Of a stretch of 64,000 nucleotides of DNA, positions 27,707-36,630 are shown piece by piece. The notes below the pieces were generated by a model. That model was not told the DNA's origin. It did not search any database and saw only the letters and a list, made by a program, of their open reading frames with translations. Numbering within the stretch: position 1 is the first letter of the stretch; every line of letters begins with the position of its first letter. Origin of the DNA: Bacillus sp. 1NLA3E (GTDB lineage: Bacteria; Bacillota; Bacilli; Bacillales; Cytobacillaceae); assembly GCF_000242895.2 (NCBI RefSeq), contig NC_021171.1, forward strand, positions 1,460,001-1,524,000, given 5' to 3'. The translations under genes and the position numbers were made by a program.

Positions 27707-29443
27707 ATGATCAATCAACTTTCATGGAAGGTTGGCGGACAACAAGGGGAAGGTATTGAGAGCACTGGGGAGATATTTTCCATTGCCTTAAATCGTTTAG
27801 GCTACTACTTGTATGGTTATCGTCACTTTTCATCACGTATTAAAGGCGGTCACACAAATAATAAAATTCGCGTAAGCACAAAACAAGTTCGTTCCATCTC
27901 AGATGATCTTGACATTTTGGTTGCATTTGACCAAGAAACGATAGAACTAAACTATAAAGAACTTCATGAACATGGGGTTATCATTGCCGATACTAGATTT
28001 GATCCACAACAACCAGCTGATAGTAAGGCTCCGATGTATGCGGTTCCATTTACGGAGATTGCTACAGAACTTGGTACTTCTCTTATGAAGAACATGGTTG
28101 CTATTGGCGCAACTAGTGCGGTATTAGACCTTGATATTCAAGTATTTGAAGAAGTAGTAAATGAAATTTTTGGAAAAAAAGGACAGCAAGTTGTTGCTAA
28201 AAATATGGAAGCAATTCGCGCTGGCTTTGATTATATGAAAGAAAAGATTGGTGACAAGATTGAAACCATGGAGCTTGAAAAAGCTGATGGAAAGAAACGT
28301 CTGTTCATGATTGGAAACGATGCCATTGCAATGGGAGCTGTTGCTGGAGGCTGCCGATTCATGGCTGCATACCCAATCACACCTGCTTCTGAAATCATGG
28401 AATATTTAATTAAACATTTACCACCACTAGGTGGAGCGGTTATTCAAACAGAAGATGAAATCGCTGCAGCTACGATGGCAATAGGTGCAAACTATGGTGG
28501 TGTCCGTGCGATTACGGCATCTGCAGGTCCTGGTCTTTCATTAAAAATGGAAGCAATCGGGTTATCAGGGATTACCGAAACTCCATTAGTAATAGTTGAT
28601 ACTCAACGTGGTGGCCCATCTACTGGACTTCCAACAAAACAAGAACAGTCTGATTTAATGGCTATGATTTATGGTACACATGGTGAAATCCCTAAGATTG
28701 TTATGGCTCCAAGTACTGTTCAAGAAGCATTCTATGATGCTGCTGAAGCGTTCAACCTAGCTGAAGAGTATCAATGTCCTGTTATCTTATTAACAGATTT
28801 GCAATTATCACTTGGAAAGCAAACGGTAGAGCCGCTTGAATTTGATAAAATTGAAATTCGCCGTGGTAAGCTTGTTCAAAGCGAACTACCTGAAATTGAA
28901 AATAAAGGCTATTTTAAAAGATATGAAGTTACAGAAGATGGTGTTTCACCTCGTTCAATTCCTGGTATTAAAAATGGTATCCACCATGTTACAGGTGTTG
29001 AGCATGCTGAGACTGGAAAACCTTCTGAGTCAGCAGCAAACCGTAATGCACAAATGGATAAACGTTTTAGAAAACTAGAAAACTTGAAATTTAACACACC
29101 AGTTTATAAAAATGCTCCTCATGAAGAAGCTGATCTTTTAATAGTTGGTTTCAATTCAACAAGAGGTGCGATTGAAGAAGCGTTAATCCGTTTAGAACAA
29201 GATGGATTAAAGGTAAACCATGCTCAAATACGCTTAATTCATCCGTTCCCTGTTGATGAAATGCTACCACTAGTGAAATCAGCAAAGAAAATTGCGGTAA
29301 TAGAAAACAACGCGACAGGACAGTTGGCTAACATTATTAAAATGAATGTGGGTTGTGGAGAAAAGGTTGTCAAAATCTTAAAGTATGATGGAAATCCGTT
29401 CTTGCCGCATGAAGTTTATTCAAAATGCAAGGAGTTGTTCTAA
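27707..29443 (+). CDS. korA: 2-oxoacid:ferredoxin oxidoreductase, alpha (gamma-alpha fused) subunit
   Basis: Subunit of a ferredoxin-dependent oxidoreductase that oxidatively decarboxylates 2-oxoglutarate or a related 2-oxoacid to acyl-CoA. The 578-residue protein has an N-terminal gamma domain (about 1-190; GGQQGEGIESTGEIF), then the pyrimidine-binding alpha domain (about 200-430; AAYPITPASEIMEYL, QTEDEIAAATMAIGA) and a C-terminal domain II. It pairs with the TPP subunit encoded one base downstream. The 2-oxoglutarate specificity is inferred from the two-subunit architecture. B. subtilis 168 lacks this pair at this locus as far as I recall. Confidence 0.88.
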   Translation: MINQLSWKVGGQQGEGIESTGEIFSIALNRLGYYLYGYRHFSSRIKGGHTNNKIRVSTKQVRSISDDLDILVAFDQETIELNYKELHEHGVIIADTRFDPQQPADSKAPMYAVPFTEIATELGTSLMKNMVAIGATSAVLDLDIQVFEEVVNEIFGKKGQQVVAKNMEAIRAGFDYMKEKIGDKIETMELEKADGKKRLFMIGNDAIAMGAVAGGCRFMAAYPITPASEIMEYLIKHLPPLGGAVIQTEDEIAAATMAIGANYGGVRAITASAGPGLSLKMEAIGLSGITETPLVIVDTQRGGPSTGLPTKQEQSDLMAMIYGTHGEIPKIVMAPSTVQEAFYDAAEAFNLAEEYQCPVILLTDLQLSLGKQTVEPLEFDKIEIRRGKLVQSELPEIENKGYFKRYEVTEDGVSPRSIPGIKNGIHHVTGVEHAETGKPSESAANRNAQMDKRFRKLENLKFNTPVYKNAPHEEADLLIVGFNSTRGAIEEALIRLEQDGLKVNHAQIRLIHPFPVDEMLPLVKSAKKIAVIENNATGQLANIIKMNVGCGEKVVKILKYDGNPFLPHEVYSKCKELF

Positions 29444-29444
29444 A

Positions 29445-30311
29445 ATGACCACATTTAAAGATTTTCGAAATGATGTGAAACCAAACTGGTGCCCTGGATG
29501 CGGAGACTTTTCAGTGCAGGCTGCCATCCAACGTGCCGCTGCAAACGTTGATTTACAACCTGAAAATTTAGCTGTTATTTCTGGAATTGGTTGTTCAGGC
29601 CGTATTTCTGGTTATATTAACTCATATGGTTTTCATGGTATTCACGGACGCTCATTGCCAATCGCTCAAGGTGTAAAAATGGCTAACCGCGATTTAACTG
29701 TTATTGCATCCGGTGGAGATGGTGATGGCTTTGCAATTGGTATGGGTCATACAGTTCATGCCATTCGCCGTAACATTAATATTACTTACATCGTAATGGA
29801 TAACCAAATCTACGGTTTAACGAAGGGTCAAACATCTCCTCGTTCAGCTGCAGGTTTTAAAACGAAATCTACACCATTTGGTTCCGTTGAACAAGCAATC
29901 TCACCAATGGAACTAGCATTATCAGTTGGCGCGACTTTCGTTGCTCAAAGTTTTTCTACTGATTTAAAAGATTTAACAGCATTAATTGAAGCTGGAATCA
30001 GACATGATGGCTTCTCATTAATTAATGTTTTCAGTCCTTGTGTTACTTATAATAAGGTAAATACGTATGACTGGTTTAAAGAAAACTTAACTAAGCTAAG
30101 TGATGTCGAAGGTTATGACTCATCTAGCCGTGAAGTAGCGATGCAAACGTTAATGGAGCGTAAGGGTCTAGTAACGGGATTAATCTATCAAAACACTGAG
30201 CGTAAATCATATCAGGAATTGATTACAGGTTATTCCGAAAAACCACTTACTCAAGCTGATCTAAAATTAGATCAACCTTATTTCGACAAACTCGTTGAAG
30301 AATTTATGTAA
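29445..30311 (+). CDS. korB: 2-oxoacid:ferredoxin oxidoreductase, beta (TPP-binding) subunit
   Basis: The 288-residue beta subunit binds thiamine pyrophosphate and a 4Fe-4S cluster. Visible motifs: WCPGCGDF with cysteines near residues 16-20, SGIGCSGR, the TPP/Mg site GGDGDGFAIGMGHT near residue 90, and a further cluster cysteine in FSPCVTYN. The start is the ATG after CAAGGAG at the end of korA; a longer frame overlapping korA has no ribosome site. Ferredoxin and any partner enzymes are not in the window. Confidence 0.9.
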   Translation: MTTFKDFRNDVKPNWCPGCGDFSVQAAIQRAAANVDLQPENLAVISGIGCSGRISGYINSYGFHGIHGRSLPIAQGVKMANRDLTVIASGGDGDGFAIGMGHTVHAIRRNINITYIVMDNQIYGLTKGQTSPRSAAGFKTKSTPFGSVEQAISPMELALSVGATFVAQSFSTDLKDLTALIEAGIRHDGFSLINVFSPCVTYNKVNTYDWFKENLTKLSDVEGYDSSSREVAMQTLMERKGLVTGLIYQNTERKSYQELITGYSEKPLTQADLKLDQPYFDKLVEEFM

Positions 30312-30320
30312 TAAAAATCA

Positions 30321-30359
30321 AAACCCCGTTGGGAGATTTCTCCCAGCGGGGTTTTTTTG
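30321..30359 (+). terminator. Terminator after korB
   Basis: AACCCCGTTGGGAGA pairs with TCTCCCAGCGGGGTT, then TTTTTT. Confidence 0.88.
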
Positions 30360-30425
30360 TTGGAAAAGGGCCCAAGAGCAGGTCGATAATATTTATTTTA
30401 TTCAAAGGCTCTGTTAAATTAGAAT

Positions 30426-30556
30426 GTAGATTTCCGTTTCAGGCACTCGCGCACCTTAGGGGCGGGCGGTGAGCCTCCTCGGCGCTAAAGCGCCTGCGGG
30501 GTCTCACCTGTCCCGCTGCTCCCGCAGGAGTCTTCGTGCCTTCCACTCCAATCAAC
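30426..30556 (+). repeat. Dispersed palindromic GC-rich element, copy 3
   Basis: Same orientation and layout as 2750-2881; the inner arms here are GGCAC/GTGCC and the central hairpin is GGCGCT-AA-AGCGCC. The left end (GTAGATT) has lost perfect pairing with AATCAAC. Confidence 0.85.
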
Positions 30557-30685
30557 ATTGTGCAAAAATCAACATTGAGCTTTAAAACAGCCTATTCAAA
30601 AATAATCACGGTGGTTTGATAAAATGACTGGAATTAAGCATTGCTCATACCTCTTTATTTGGGGATGTAAAAAAACGTTCAAAAA

Positions 30686-30702
30686 CTTTCATAAAATGAA
30701 AG
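30686..30702 (+). promoter_or_regulatory. Inverted repeat upstream of fru promoter, candidate FruR operator
   Basis: CTTTCAT-AAA-ATGAAAG is a perfect 7-bp inverted repeat ending 29 bp upstream of the -35. More TGAA/TGAAA half-sites follow at 30709-30731. A DeoR-family FruR encoded next is the obvious candidate ligand. Confidence 0.45.
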
Positions 30703-30731
30703 ATTTATTGAATGAAAATGAAAGAAAATGA

Positions 30732-30760
30732 TTGATTTTTGAAATCGGTTACAGTATGAT
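30732..30760 (+). promoter_or_regulatory. Sigma-A promoter of fruRKA
   Basis: TTGATT (30732-30737), 17-bp spacer, TATGAT (30755-30760), 21 bp before the fruR start. Confidence 0.75.
30739..30753 (+). promoter_or_regulatory. cre site (CcpA operator) inside the fru promoter spacer
   Basis: TTGAAATCGGTTACA matches WTGNAANCGNWNNCW at every defined position and lies between -35 and -10, where CcpA binding would block RNA polymerase. It predicts carbon catabolite repression of the fructose operon. Confidence 0.75.
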
Positions 30761-30781
30761 ACATACATAGGTGGTGAGGAA

Positions 30782-31534
30782 ATGTTAACGCCTGAGCGTC
30801 ATCAATTAATATTGAAGATTTTAAAAGAAAAAAACATGGTAAAAATACAAGAAATAGTAGAATTAACAAACACCTCTGAATCAACTATTCGCCGAGATCT
30901 CATCCAGTTGGAACAAGAAAAGTTCTTAAAAAGAATTCATGGTGGGGCAGCAAGGCTACAAGGAAAACTGCAAGAACCAAGCATGATTGAAAAATCCTCC
31001 AAAAACCTTCAAATCAAGAAGCAAATTGCCGAGTTTGCTGCAGGAATGATTGAAGAAGGGGATTGCCTCTATCTTGATGCAGGATCGACAGTGTTTGAGA
31101 TGATTGAGCATCTACCAGAAAATATTGTAGTCGTTACGAATGGATTGATGCATATCAACGCATTACTAGATAAAGGGATTGATACGTATCTAATAGGCGG
31201 GATTGCCAAACATAAGACGCGAGCCATTATTGGAAGAGGGGCACTTATAGGACTTGAAAACTATCGGTTTGATAAATGTTTCATGGGTGTAAATGGCATC
31301 CATCCCCAATTTGGGTATACTACACCAGATCAGGAAGAAGCAATGATTAAACAAAAAGCGATGAGTTTGTCTCGTGAAGTATATGTGCTAGCGGATGAAT
31401 CGAAGTTTACAGAAATAGCATTTGCAAAAATTAGTGATCTTCATGAAGCAACGATCATAACAAGTGCGCTTGATGAAGAAACAATCGAGCAATATCGCAG
31501 GAAAACTACTATTAAGGTTGTGAAAACGTCATGA
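30782..31534 (+). CDS. fruR: DeoR-family fructose operon repressor
   Basis: A 250-residue DeoR-family regulator with an N-terminal helix-turn-helix (residues 1-57; VELTNTSESTIRRDLIQLEQ) ending in the RIHGGAA signature, and a C-terminal sugar-phosphate-sensing domain (about 75-240; YLDAGSTVFEMIEHL, GGIAKHKT). Fructose 1-phosphate is the expected effector. It is first in the operon, so it is autoregulated with fruK and fruA, and its stop overlaps the fruK start by four bases. Confidence 0.9.
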   Translation: MLTPERHQLILKILKEKNMVKIQEIVELTNTSESTIRRDLIQLEQEKFLKRIHGGAARLQGKLQEPSMIEKSSKNLQIKKQIAEFAAGMIEEGDCLYLDAGSTVFEMIEHLPENIVVVTNGLMHINALLDKGIDTYLIGGIAKHKTRAIIGRGALIGLENYRFDKCFMGVNGIHPQFGYTTPDQEEAMIKQKAMSLSREVYVLADESKFTEIAFAKISDLHEATIITSALDEETIEQYRRKTTIKVVKTS

Positions 31535-32457
31535 TTTATACGGTGACATTAAATCCATCAGTTGATTATATCGTTCAAATCGAGAAGGTCAATCTTGGTG
31601 AACTAAACAGATCCATCAATGAAGACAAGTTCCCTGGTGGAAAAGGAATTAATGTTTCTAGAGTCCTAAAGGAAATGGGCGTAACGAGTAAGGCCCTAGG
31701 TTTTACTGGTGGTTTTACAGGTAGATACATTACAGATTATTTACAAACTGAAAAAATCGAAACGGATTTCGTTCAAGTGAGCGAAGATACAAGAATCAAC
31801 ATCAAGCTAAAGACGGAAAAGGAAACTGAAATAAACGCAAGTGGTCCAAGTATTACAGATGCAAACTTTGTTGCTTTAAAGGATAAAGTCAGACAGTTAA
31901 CCGAAAACGATATTCTTGTTTTAGCAGGTAGCATCCCGTCCTCATTGCCAGAAACTACTTATGAGGAATTGGTGAAAATTTGTGCTGAAAATGGTGCGAA
32001 ATTTGTCGTTGATGCAGAAGGTGAACTCCTAATGAAGGTGTTACCATACCACCCTTTTCTCATCAAGCCTAACCATCATGAACTTGGCGAGATTTTCGAA
32101 ACAGAGATTACCACGTGTGAACAAGCGATTCATTACGGAAAACTCCTAATCGAAAAAGGGGCAAATAACGTGATTGTTTCACTTGCAGGTGAAGGAGCAG
32201 TTTTTATTAACAAAGAAAGCGCCTTTATCGCTGAAGTGCCAAAAGGGGAAGTAAAGAGCTCTGTTGGGGCAGGAGATTCAATGGTTGCTGGCTTTTTAGC
32301 AAAGTTTGGAGAAACAAATGATGTTAAGACCGCTTTTCAATACAGTGTTGCTTCTGGTAGTGCAACTGCTTTTTCAATAGGGCTTTGCACACCTGAAAAG
32401 GTAGAAAAACTACTGCCTCAAGTAAAAATAAAACAGACAAGTAAGGGGAGACCTTAA
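31531..32457 (+). CDS. fruK: 1-phosphofructokinase
   Basis: Phosphorylates fructose 1-phosphate to fructose 1,6-bisphosphate in the cytoplasm. The 308-residue protein is a PfkB-family kinase: N-terminal TLNPSVDYIV, GGKGINVSRVLKEMG near residue 37, and the C-terminal anion-hole/catalytic motif SSVGAGDSMVAGF near residue 246. Translationally coupled to fruR (ATGA) and directly abutting fruA. Confidence 0.94.
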   Translation: MIYTVTLNPSVDYIVQIEKVNLGELNRSINEDKFPGGKGINVSRVLKEMGVTSKALGFTGGFTGRYITDYLQTEKIETDFVQVSEDTRINIKLKTEKETEINASGPSITDANFVALKDKVRQLTENDILVLAGSIPSSLPETTYEELVKICAENGAKFVVDAEGELLMKVLPYHPFLIKPNHHELGEIFETEITTCEQAIHYGKLLIEKGANNVIVSLAGEGAVFINKESAFIAEVPKGEVKSSVGAGDSMVAGFLAKFGETNDVKTAFQYSVASGSATAFSIGLCTPEKVEKLLPQVKIKQTSKGRP

Positions 32458-34338
32458 ATGAAAATTACCGAACTTTTAACGCTTGATACAATCATTCTGA
32501 CAATCCCAGGGAACAAAAAAACTGATGCCATTGATGCACTGGTCGATGTCCTTGATCAAGCAGGAAAATTGTCCGACAAAAGAGTATATAAAGAGGCCAT
32601 TTTAAAACGAGAAGAACAAAGCACAACAGGAATTGGAGAAGGAATTGCGATTCCTCATGCGAAAACTTCAGCTGTAAAAAATGCCGCGATTGCCTTCGGA
32701 AAGTCAGTTGAAGGGGTCGATTATGCATCACTTGATGGACAGCCTGCACATCTATTTTTTATGATTGCAGCCCCAGAGGGTGCTAACAATACACATTTAG
32801 AAGCATTAGCTCGCCTTTCTTCAATTTTAATGAATGAGGAAGCACGTACAAAGTTAATGAAGGCTACTACAAAAAATCAAGTGATTGAAATCATCAACAG
32901 CTATGACCGCGAGGAAGAACAAGAAGAACAAAGTATGGCTAATAAAAAGCAATTTATTGTGGCTGTTACGGCATGCCCTACCGGAATTGCCCATACCTTT
33001 ATGGCTGCTGATTCCCTTCGCGCTAAAGCCGCTGAAATGGGAGTAGAGATTAAGGTTGAAACAAATGGTGCTGGTGGAGCAAAAAATGTTATAACCGCTG
33101 ATGAAATAAAGAATGCGACAGCTGTCATTATTGCCGCAGATACAAAAGTTGAAATGAACCGTTTTAAAGGTAAACACCTAATAGAGACATCAGTAGCTAG
33201 TGGAATTCGTAAACCACAAGAATTAATTAGCAAAGCTGTAAGTCAGGATGCCCCTATTTATGGCGGGTCAAGTGATGGCGTTTCTGAGGAAAAACCATCT
33301 AAGAGTGGAAAAGGCGTGGGAGCGACCATTTATAAGCACTTGATGAGTGGTGTATCCAATATGCTTCCATTTGTTGTAGGCGGAGGGATACTAATTGCGA
33401 TTTCCTTCATGTTTGGTTATAAAGCATTCGATCCAAATGATCCATCCCATAATGCGATTGCAGAAGCTTTAATGACAATCGGCGGCGGTAGCGGAGCTTT
33501 CGGGTTTATCGTTCCTGTCTTAGCTGGATTCATCGCGATGAGTATTGCTGACCGCCCTGGATTCGCACCTGGTATGGTTGGAGGTATTTTGGCAGCTAGC
33601 GGCGGAGCGGGCTTCCTTGGCGGGATAATCGCTGGTTTCTTAGCAGGATATGTAGTAGTTGGGTTAAGAAAAGTTTTATCAGGTTTACCGGCTTCGCTTG
33701 AAGGGATTAAAACAATTCTATTATATCCATTGTTAGGGATTGCGATTACAGGGTTTATCATGGTCTTTGGAATTACCAAACCAGTGGGTATTTTAAATAG
33801 TGCAATCACAGACTGGTTATCAGGAATTGGAACAGGAAATGCAGTATTCCTTGGAATCTTGTTAGGTTTAATGATGGCATTTGATATGGGTGGTCCTGTT
33901 AATAAGGCTGCTTATGTATTTGGAACAGGGTTATTAGCAAACGGAGTTTATGAGCCAATGGCAGCAGTTATGGCAGCAGGTATGGTTCCACCTTTAGCAA
34001 TTGCTGTTGCAACAACACTATTCAAAAACAAGTTTACAACTCAAGAAAAAGATGCAGGAAAAGCGAACTACATTATGGGATTATCTTTTATTACTGAGGG
34101 TGCAATCCCATTTGCAGCAGCAGATCCAATTCGGATTATTCCATCTATTATGGTTGGTGCAGCTGTTACGGGTGGACTCTCAATGATGTTTAAAATTGGC
34201 TTACGCGCTCCTCATGGTGGAATATTTGTGGTTCCACTAGTAGATGGTGGCTGGTTCCTATATTTAATTGCTATTTTGGTAGGAACTGCAATTAGTGCTT
34301 TATTAATCGGATTCTTAAAAAAACCTATTGTAGAATAA
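32458..34338 (+). CDS. fruA: PTS fructose transporter subunit IIABC
   Basis: Membrane transporter that imports fructose as fructose 1-phosphate using phosphoryl groups from HPr. The 626-residue protein is a fused IIA-IIB-IIC: IIA (about 1-150) with the phosphorylated histidine in GIGEGIAIPHAKT, IIB (about 162-265) with the phosphocysteine in VTACPTGIAHTFMAADS, and a IIC membrane domain (about 290-620) with many helices and an FDMGGPVNKAAY loop. It starts the base after the fruK stop and is followed by a terminator. Confidence 0.95.
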   Translation: MKITELLTLDTIILTIPGNKKTDAIDALVDVLDQAGKLSDKRVYKEAILKREEQSTTGIGEGIAIPHAKTSAVKNAAIAFGKSVEGVDYASLDGQPAHLFFMIAAPEGANNTHLEALARLSSILMNEEARTKLMKATTKNQVIEIINSYDREEEQEEQSMANKKQFIVAVTACPTGIAHTFMAADSLRAKAAEMGVEIKVETNGAGGAKNVITADEIKNATAVIIAADTKVEMNRFKGKHLIETSVASGIRKPQELISKAVSQDAPIYGGSSDGVSEEKPSKSGKGVGATIYKHLMSGVSNMLPFVVGGGILIAISFMFGYKAFDPNDPSHNAIAEALMTIGGGSGAFGFIVPVLAGFIAMSIADRPGFAPGMVGGILAASGGAGFLGGIIAGFLAGYVVVGLRKVLSGLPASLEGIKTILLYPLLGIAITGFIMVFGITKPVGILNSAITDWLSGIGTGNAVFLGILLGLMMAFDMGGPVNKAAYVFGTGLLANGVYEPMAAVMAAGMVPPLAIAVATTLFKNKFTTQEKDAGKANYIMGLSFITEGAIPFAAADPIRIIPSIMVGAAVTGGLSMMFKIGLRAPHGGIFVVPLVDGGWFLYLIAILVGTAISALLIGFLKKPIVE

Positions 34339-34344
34339 CAGTTG

Positions 34345-34372
34345 AACGGCAGCGATCTTCGCTGCCGTTTTA
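34345..34372 (+). terminator. Terminator of the fru operon
   Basis: AACGGCAGCGA and its complement TCGCTGCCGTT are followed by TTATT. Confidence 0.8.
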
Positions 34373-34417
34373 TTGCGGTCAGATAGGGCTCCAGACTTAA
34401 AAGGGAAAGGTTTTTTA

Positions 34418-34446
34418 TTGTTTTCAAGCCTTTTTGCCTTTATACT
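34418..34446 (+). promoter_or_regulatory. Candidate sigma-A promoter for miaB
   Basis: TTGTTT (34418-34423), 17-bp spacer, TATACT (34441-34446). A TATAAT at 34449-34454 is an alternative -10. Confidence 0.45.
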
Positions 34447-34457
34447 ATTATAATGTG

Positions 34458-34475
34458 TATGTGACTTATCACATA
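34458..34475 (+). promoter_or_regulatory. Inverted repeat just downstream of the miaB promoter
   Basis: TATGTGA-CTTA-TCACATA is an exact 7-bp inverted repeat at about +5 to +22 of the predicted transcript. It resembles CRP/FNR-type half-sites (TGTGA/TCACA), but with a 4-bp rather than 6-bp centre. Confidence 0.4.
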
Positions 34476-34575
34476 TGGAATAAATGGAAATATAGTTATT
34501 TTTTTAACCAGTTTTAATGTCTAGCTACAGGCGCCAGTGGCACCCTATGCTTTTCTACGAGAAGGGAGATCCATC

Positions 34576-36120
34576 ATGAACGAGAAACAACGTTTGGAAG
34601 GTCAACAAGTACAGGCTGCAAATTCTTCGGACAAAAAATCCGATAAGGATTACAGCAAGTATTTTGAGGCTGTTTATACACCACCGTCCTTAAAAGAAGC
34701 GAAATCACGTGGTAAAGAAGAAGTAAAGTATTCGCGCGATTTTAAAATTCCTGAAGAATTTCGAGGGATGGGTGAAGGCAGAAAGTTCTATATTCGGACG
34801 TATGGCTGTCAGATGAATGAGCATGATACCGAAGTAATGGCGGGGATCTGTTTAAGTCTTGGCTATCAGCCGACTGATACCGTTGAAGATGCCAATGTGA
34901 TCCTATTAAATACTTGTGCGATCCGAGAAAATGCCGAAAATAAGGTTTTCGGCGAAATTGGTCATTTAAAGGTACTAAAGAAGGAAAGGCCAGACCTGCT
35001 TCTTGGTGTTTGCGGTTGTATGTCTCAGGAAGAATCCGTTGTTAATAAAATTCTTTCTAAGCATCCACATATCGACATGATATTTGGCACACACAATATT
35101 CACCGTCTGCCCAATATTTTGCAAGAAGCATACATGTCTAAAGAGATGGTTGTAGAGGTATGGTCAAAGGAAGGCGACGTCATCGAAAACCTGCCAAAAG
35201 TACGCCGTGGTAATATTAAAGCTTGGGTTAATATCATGTATGGCTGCGATAAGTTTTGTACGTATTGTATTGTGCCATTTACTCGCGGAAAAGAACGAAG
35301 CCGTCGTCCTGAAGATATTATTCAAGAAGTCCGTCAATTGGCCGCTCAAGGTTATCAAGAAATAACATTACTTGGACAGAACGTCAATGCGTACGGTAAA
35401 GACTTAACGGAAATGAACTATGGTCTTGGAAATTTAATGGATGAAATTCGCCTTATGGGTGTTCCACGTATCCGTTTTTCGACCAGTCATCCGCGTGACT
35501 TTGATGACCATTTAATCAAAGTGTTAGCGAAAAAAGGGAATTTGATGGAACATATCCATTTACCTGTTCAATCCGGCTCGACAGATGTTTTGAAAATAAT
35601 GGCCAGAAAATATACCCGCGAACAATATCTTGAACTTGTTCAAAAAATAAAGGCAGCTATCCCGGATGTGACGTTAACAACGGACATCATTGTTGGTTAT
35701 CCGAATGAAACGGAAGAGCAGTTTGAAGAGACGATGTCTTTAGTTCGAGAAGTGGGATTTGAAGCAGCTTATACGTTTATTTATTCTCCGCGTGAGGGAA
35801 CGCCGGCTGCAAAAATGCACGATAATGTGCCATTAGAAGTAAAAAAAGAACGGTTACAACGCCTAAACACCCTTGTCAATGAACAATCGGCAGAGGCGAT
35901 GAAACAATATAAAGGTCAAGTAGTAGAAGTGTTAGTTGAAGGGGTAAGTAAAAACAACTCAGAAGTTTTGGCAGGCTACACTCGTAAAAGCAAACTAGTG
36001 AACTTCAACGGTCCAAAAACTGCAATTGGAAAAATAGTGAAGGTTAAGATTACCAACACAAAAACATGGTCTTTAAACGGAGAAATCGTGGAAGAATTTG
36101 AACCAGTTGAGGTGAAGTAA
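34576..36120 (+). CDS. miaB: tRNA-2-methylthio-N6-dimethylallyladenosine synthase
   Basis: Radical-SAM enzyme that adds a methylthio group to i6A37 of tRNA; miaA, which makes its substrate, lies 10 kb downstream. The 514-residue protein has a polar N-terminal extension (about 70 residues), the UPF0004 domain with cluster cysteines in [21 protein letters not shown] and CGCMSQEE, the radical-SAM CxxxCxxC in GCDKFCTYC, and a C-terminal TRAM domain. The ATG follows GAAGGGAG; an upstream in-frame GTG lacks a ribosome site. ricA follows after one base. Confidence 0.95.
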   Translation: MNEKQRLEGQQVQAANSSDKKSDKDYSKYFEAVYTPPSLKEAKSRGKEEVKYSRDFKIPEEFRGMGEGRKFYIRTYGCQMNEHDTEVMAGICLSLGYQPTDTVEDANVILLNTCAIRENAENKVFGEIGHLKVLKKERPDLLLGVCGCMSQEESVVNKILSKHPHIDMIFGTHNIHRLPNILQEAYMSKEMVVEVWSKEGDVIENLPKVRRGNIKAWVNIMYGCDKFCTYCIVPFTRGKERSRRPEDIIQEVRQLAAQGYQEITLLGQNVNAYGKDLTEMNYGLGNLMDEIRLMGVPRIRFSTSHPRDFDDHLIKVLAKKGNLMEHIHLPVQSGSTDVLKIMARKYTREQYLELVQKIKAAIPDVTLTTDIIVGYPNETEEQFEETMSLVREVGFEAAYTFIYSPREGTPAAKMHDNVPLEVKKERLQRLNTLVNEQSAEAMKQYKGQVVEVLVEGVSKNNSEVLAGYTRKSKLVNFNGPKTAIGKIVKVKITNTKTWSLNGEIVEEFEPVEVK

Positions 36121-36121
36121 A

Positions 36122-36550
36122 GTGGCGAAGTATACAAAAGATGATATCGTTGCTCGTGCAAAAGAACTTGCACAAATGATTTCAGAAACAGAAGAAGTGG
36201 ATTTCTTTAAACGAGCAGAAGCTCAAATTCATGAAAGTGAAAAGGTTAAACAAACCATTTCAACAATCAAAGGATTGCAAAAGCAAGCTGTAAATCTTCA
36301 ACATTATGGAAAAGAAGAAGCATTAAAGAATGTAGAAGATAAAATCGCTCAACTTGAACAAGCATTAGACGAGATTCCAGTTGTTCAAGAATTTAAGCAA
36401 TCACAAGTTGACGTAAATGATCTCCTGCAGATTATTGCATCAACGATCTCCAACACTGTTACTGATGAAATCATCACTTCAACCGGTGGGGATTTATTGC
36501 AGGGGAAAACGGGATCAGCGATTGATCACGACGAACACTGTCATCATTAA
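36122..36550 (+). CDS. ricA: RicA (YmcA), YlbF/YmcA-family regulator
   Basis: A 142-residue mostly helical protein of the YlbF/YmcA family. In B. subtilis RicA joins RicF and RicT in an iron-sulphur complex that stimulates RNase Y maturation of polycistronic mRNAs and is needed for competence, sporulation and biofilm. The C-terminus ends in a His/Cys-rich cluster (HDEHCHH) that could supply a metal ligand. The GTG start lies one base after the miaB stop, so translation is coupled. Its partner target rny is also in this window. Confidence 0.9.
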   Translation: MAKYTKDDIVARAKELAQMISETEEVDFFKRAEAQIHESEKVKQTISTIKGLQKQAVNLQHYGKEEALKNVEDKIAQLEQALDEIPVVQEFKQSQVDVNDLLQIIASTISNTVTDEIITSTGGDLLQGKTGSAIDHDEHCHH

Positions 36551-36568
36551 GAAAAATTTTTAAAAGTG

Positions 36569-36602
36569 AAACCAGGTGCCTTTGGCAGCCTGGTTTTTTT
36601 TG
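36569..36602 (+). terminator. Terminator after ricA
   Basis: AACCAGGTGCC-TTT-GGCAGCCTGGTT with one bulged G, then TTTTTT. Confidence 0.85.
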
Positions 36603-36630
36603 ATTTGGAGGAGGTTGAAATGGAGTTTGG

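Larger units (their letters stand above)
30312..30781. other. Intergenic region korB-fruR
   Basis: This 470-bp gap contains the korB terminator, dispersed repeat copy 3 and the fru promoter region with its candidate operators. No gene seen. Confidence 0.7.
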
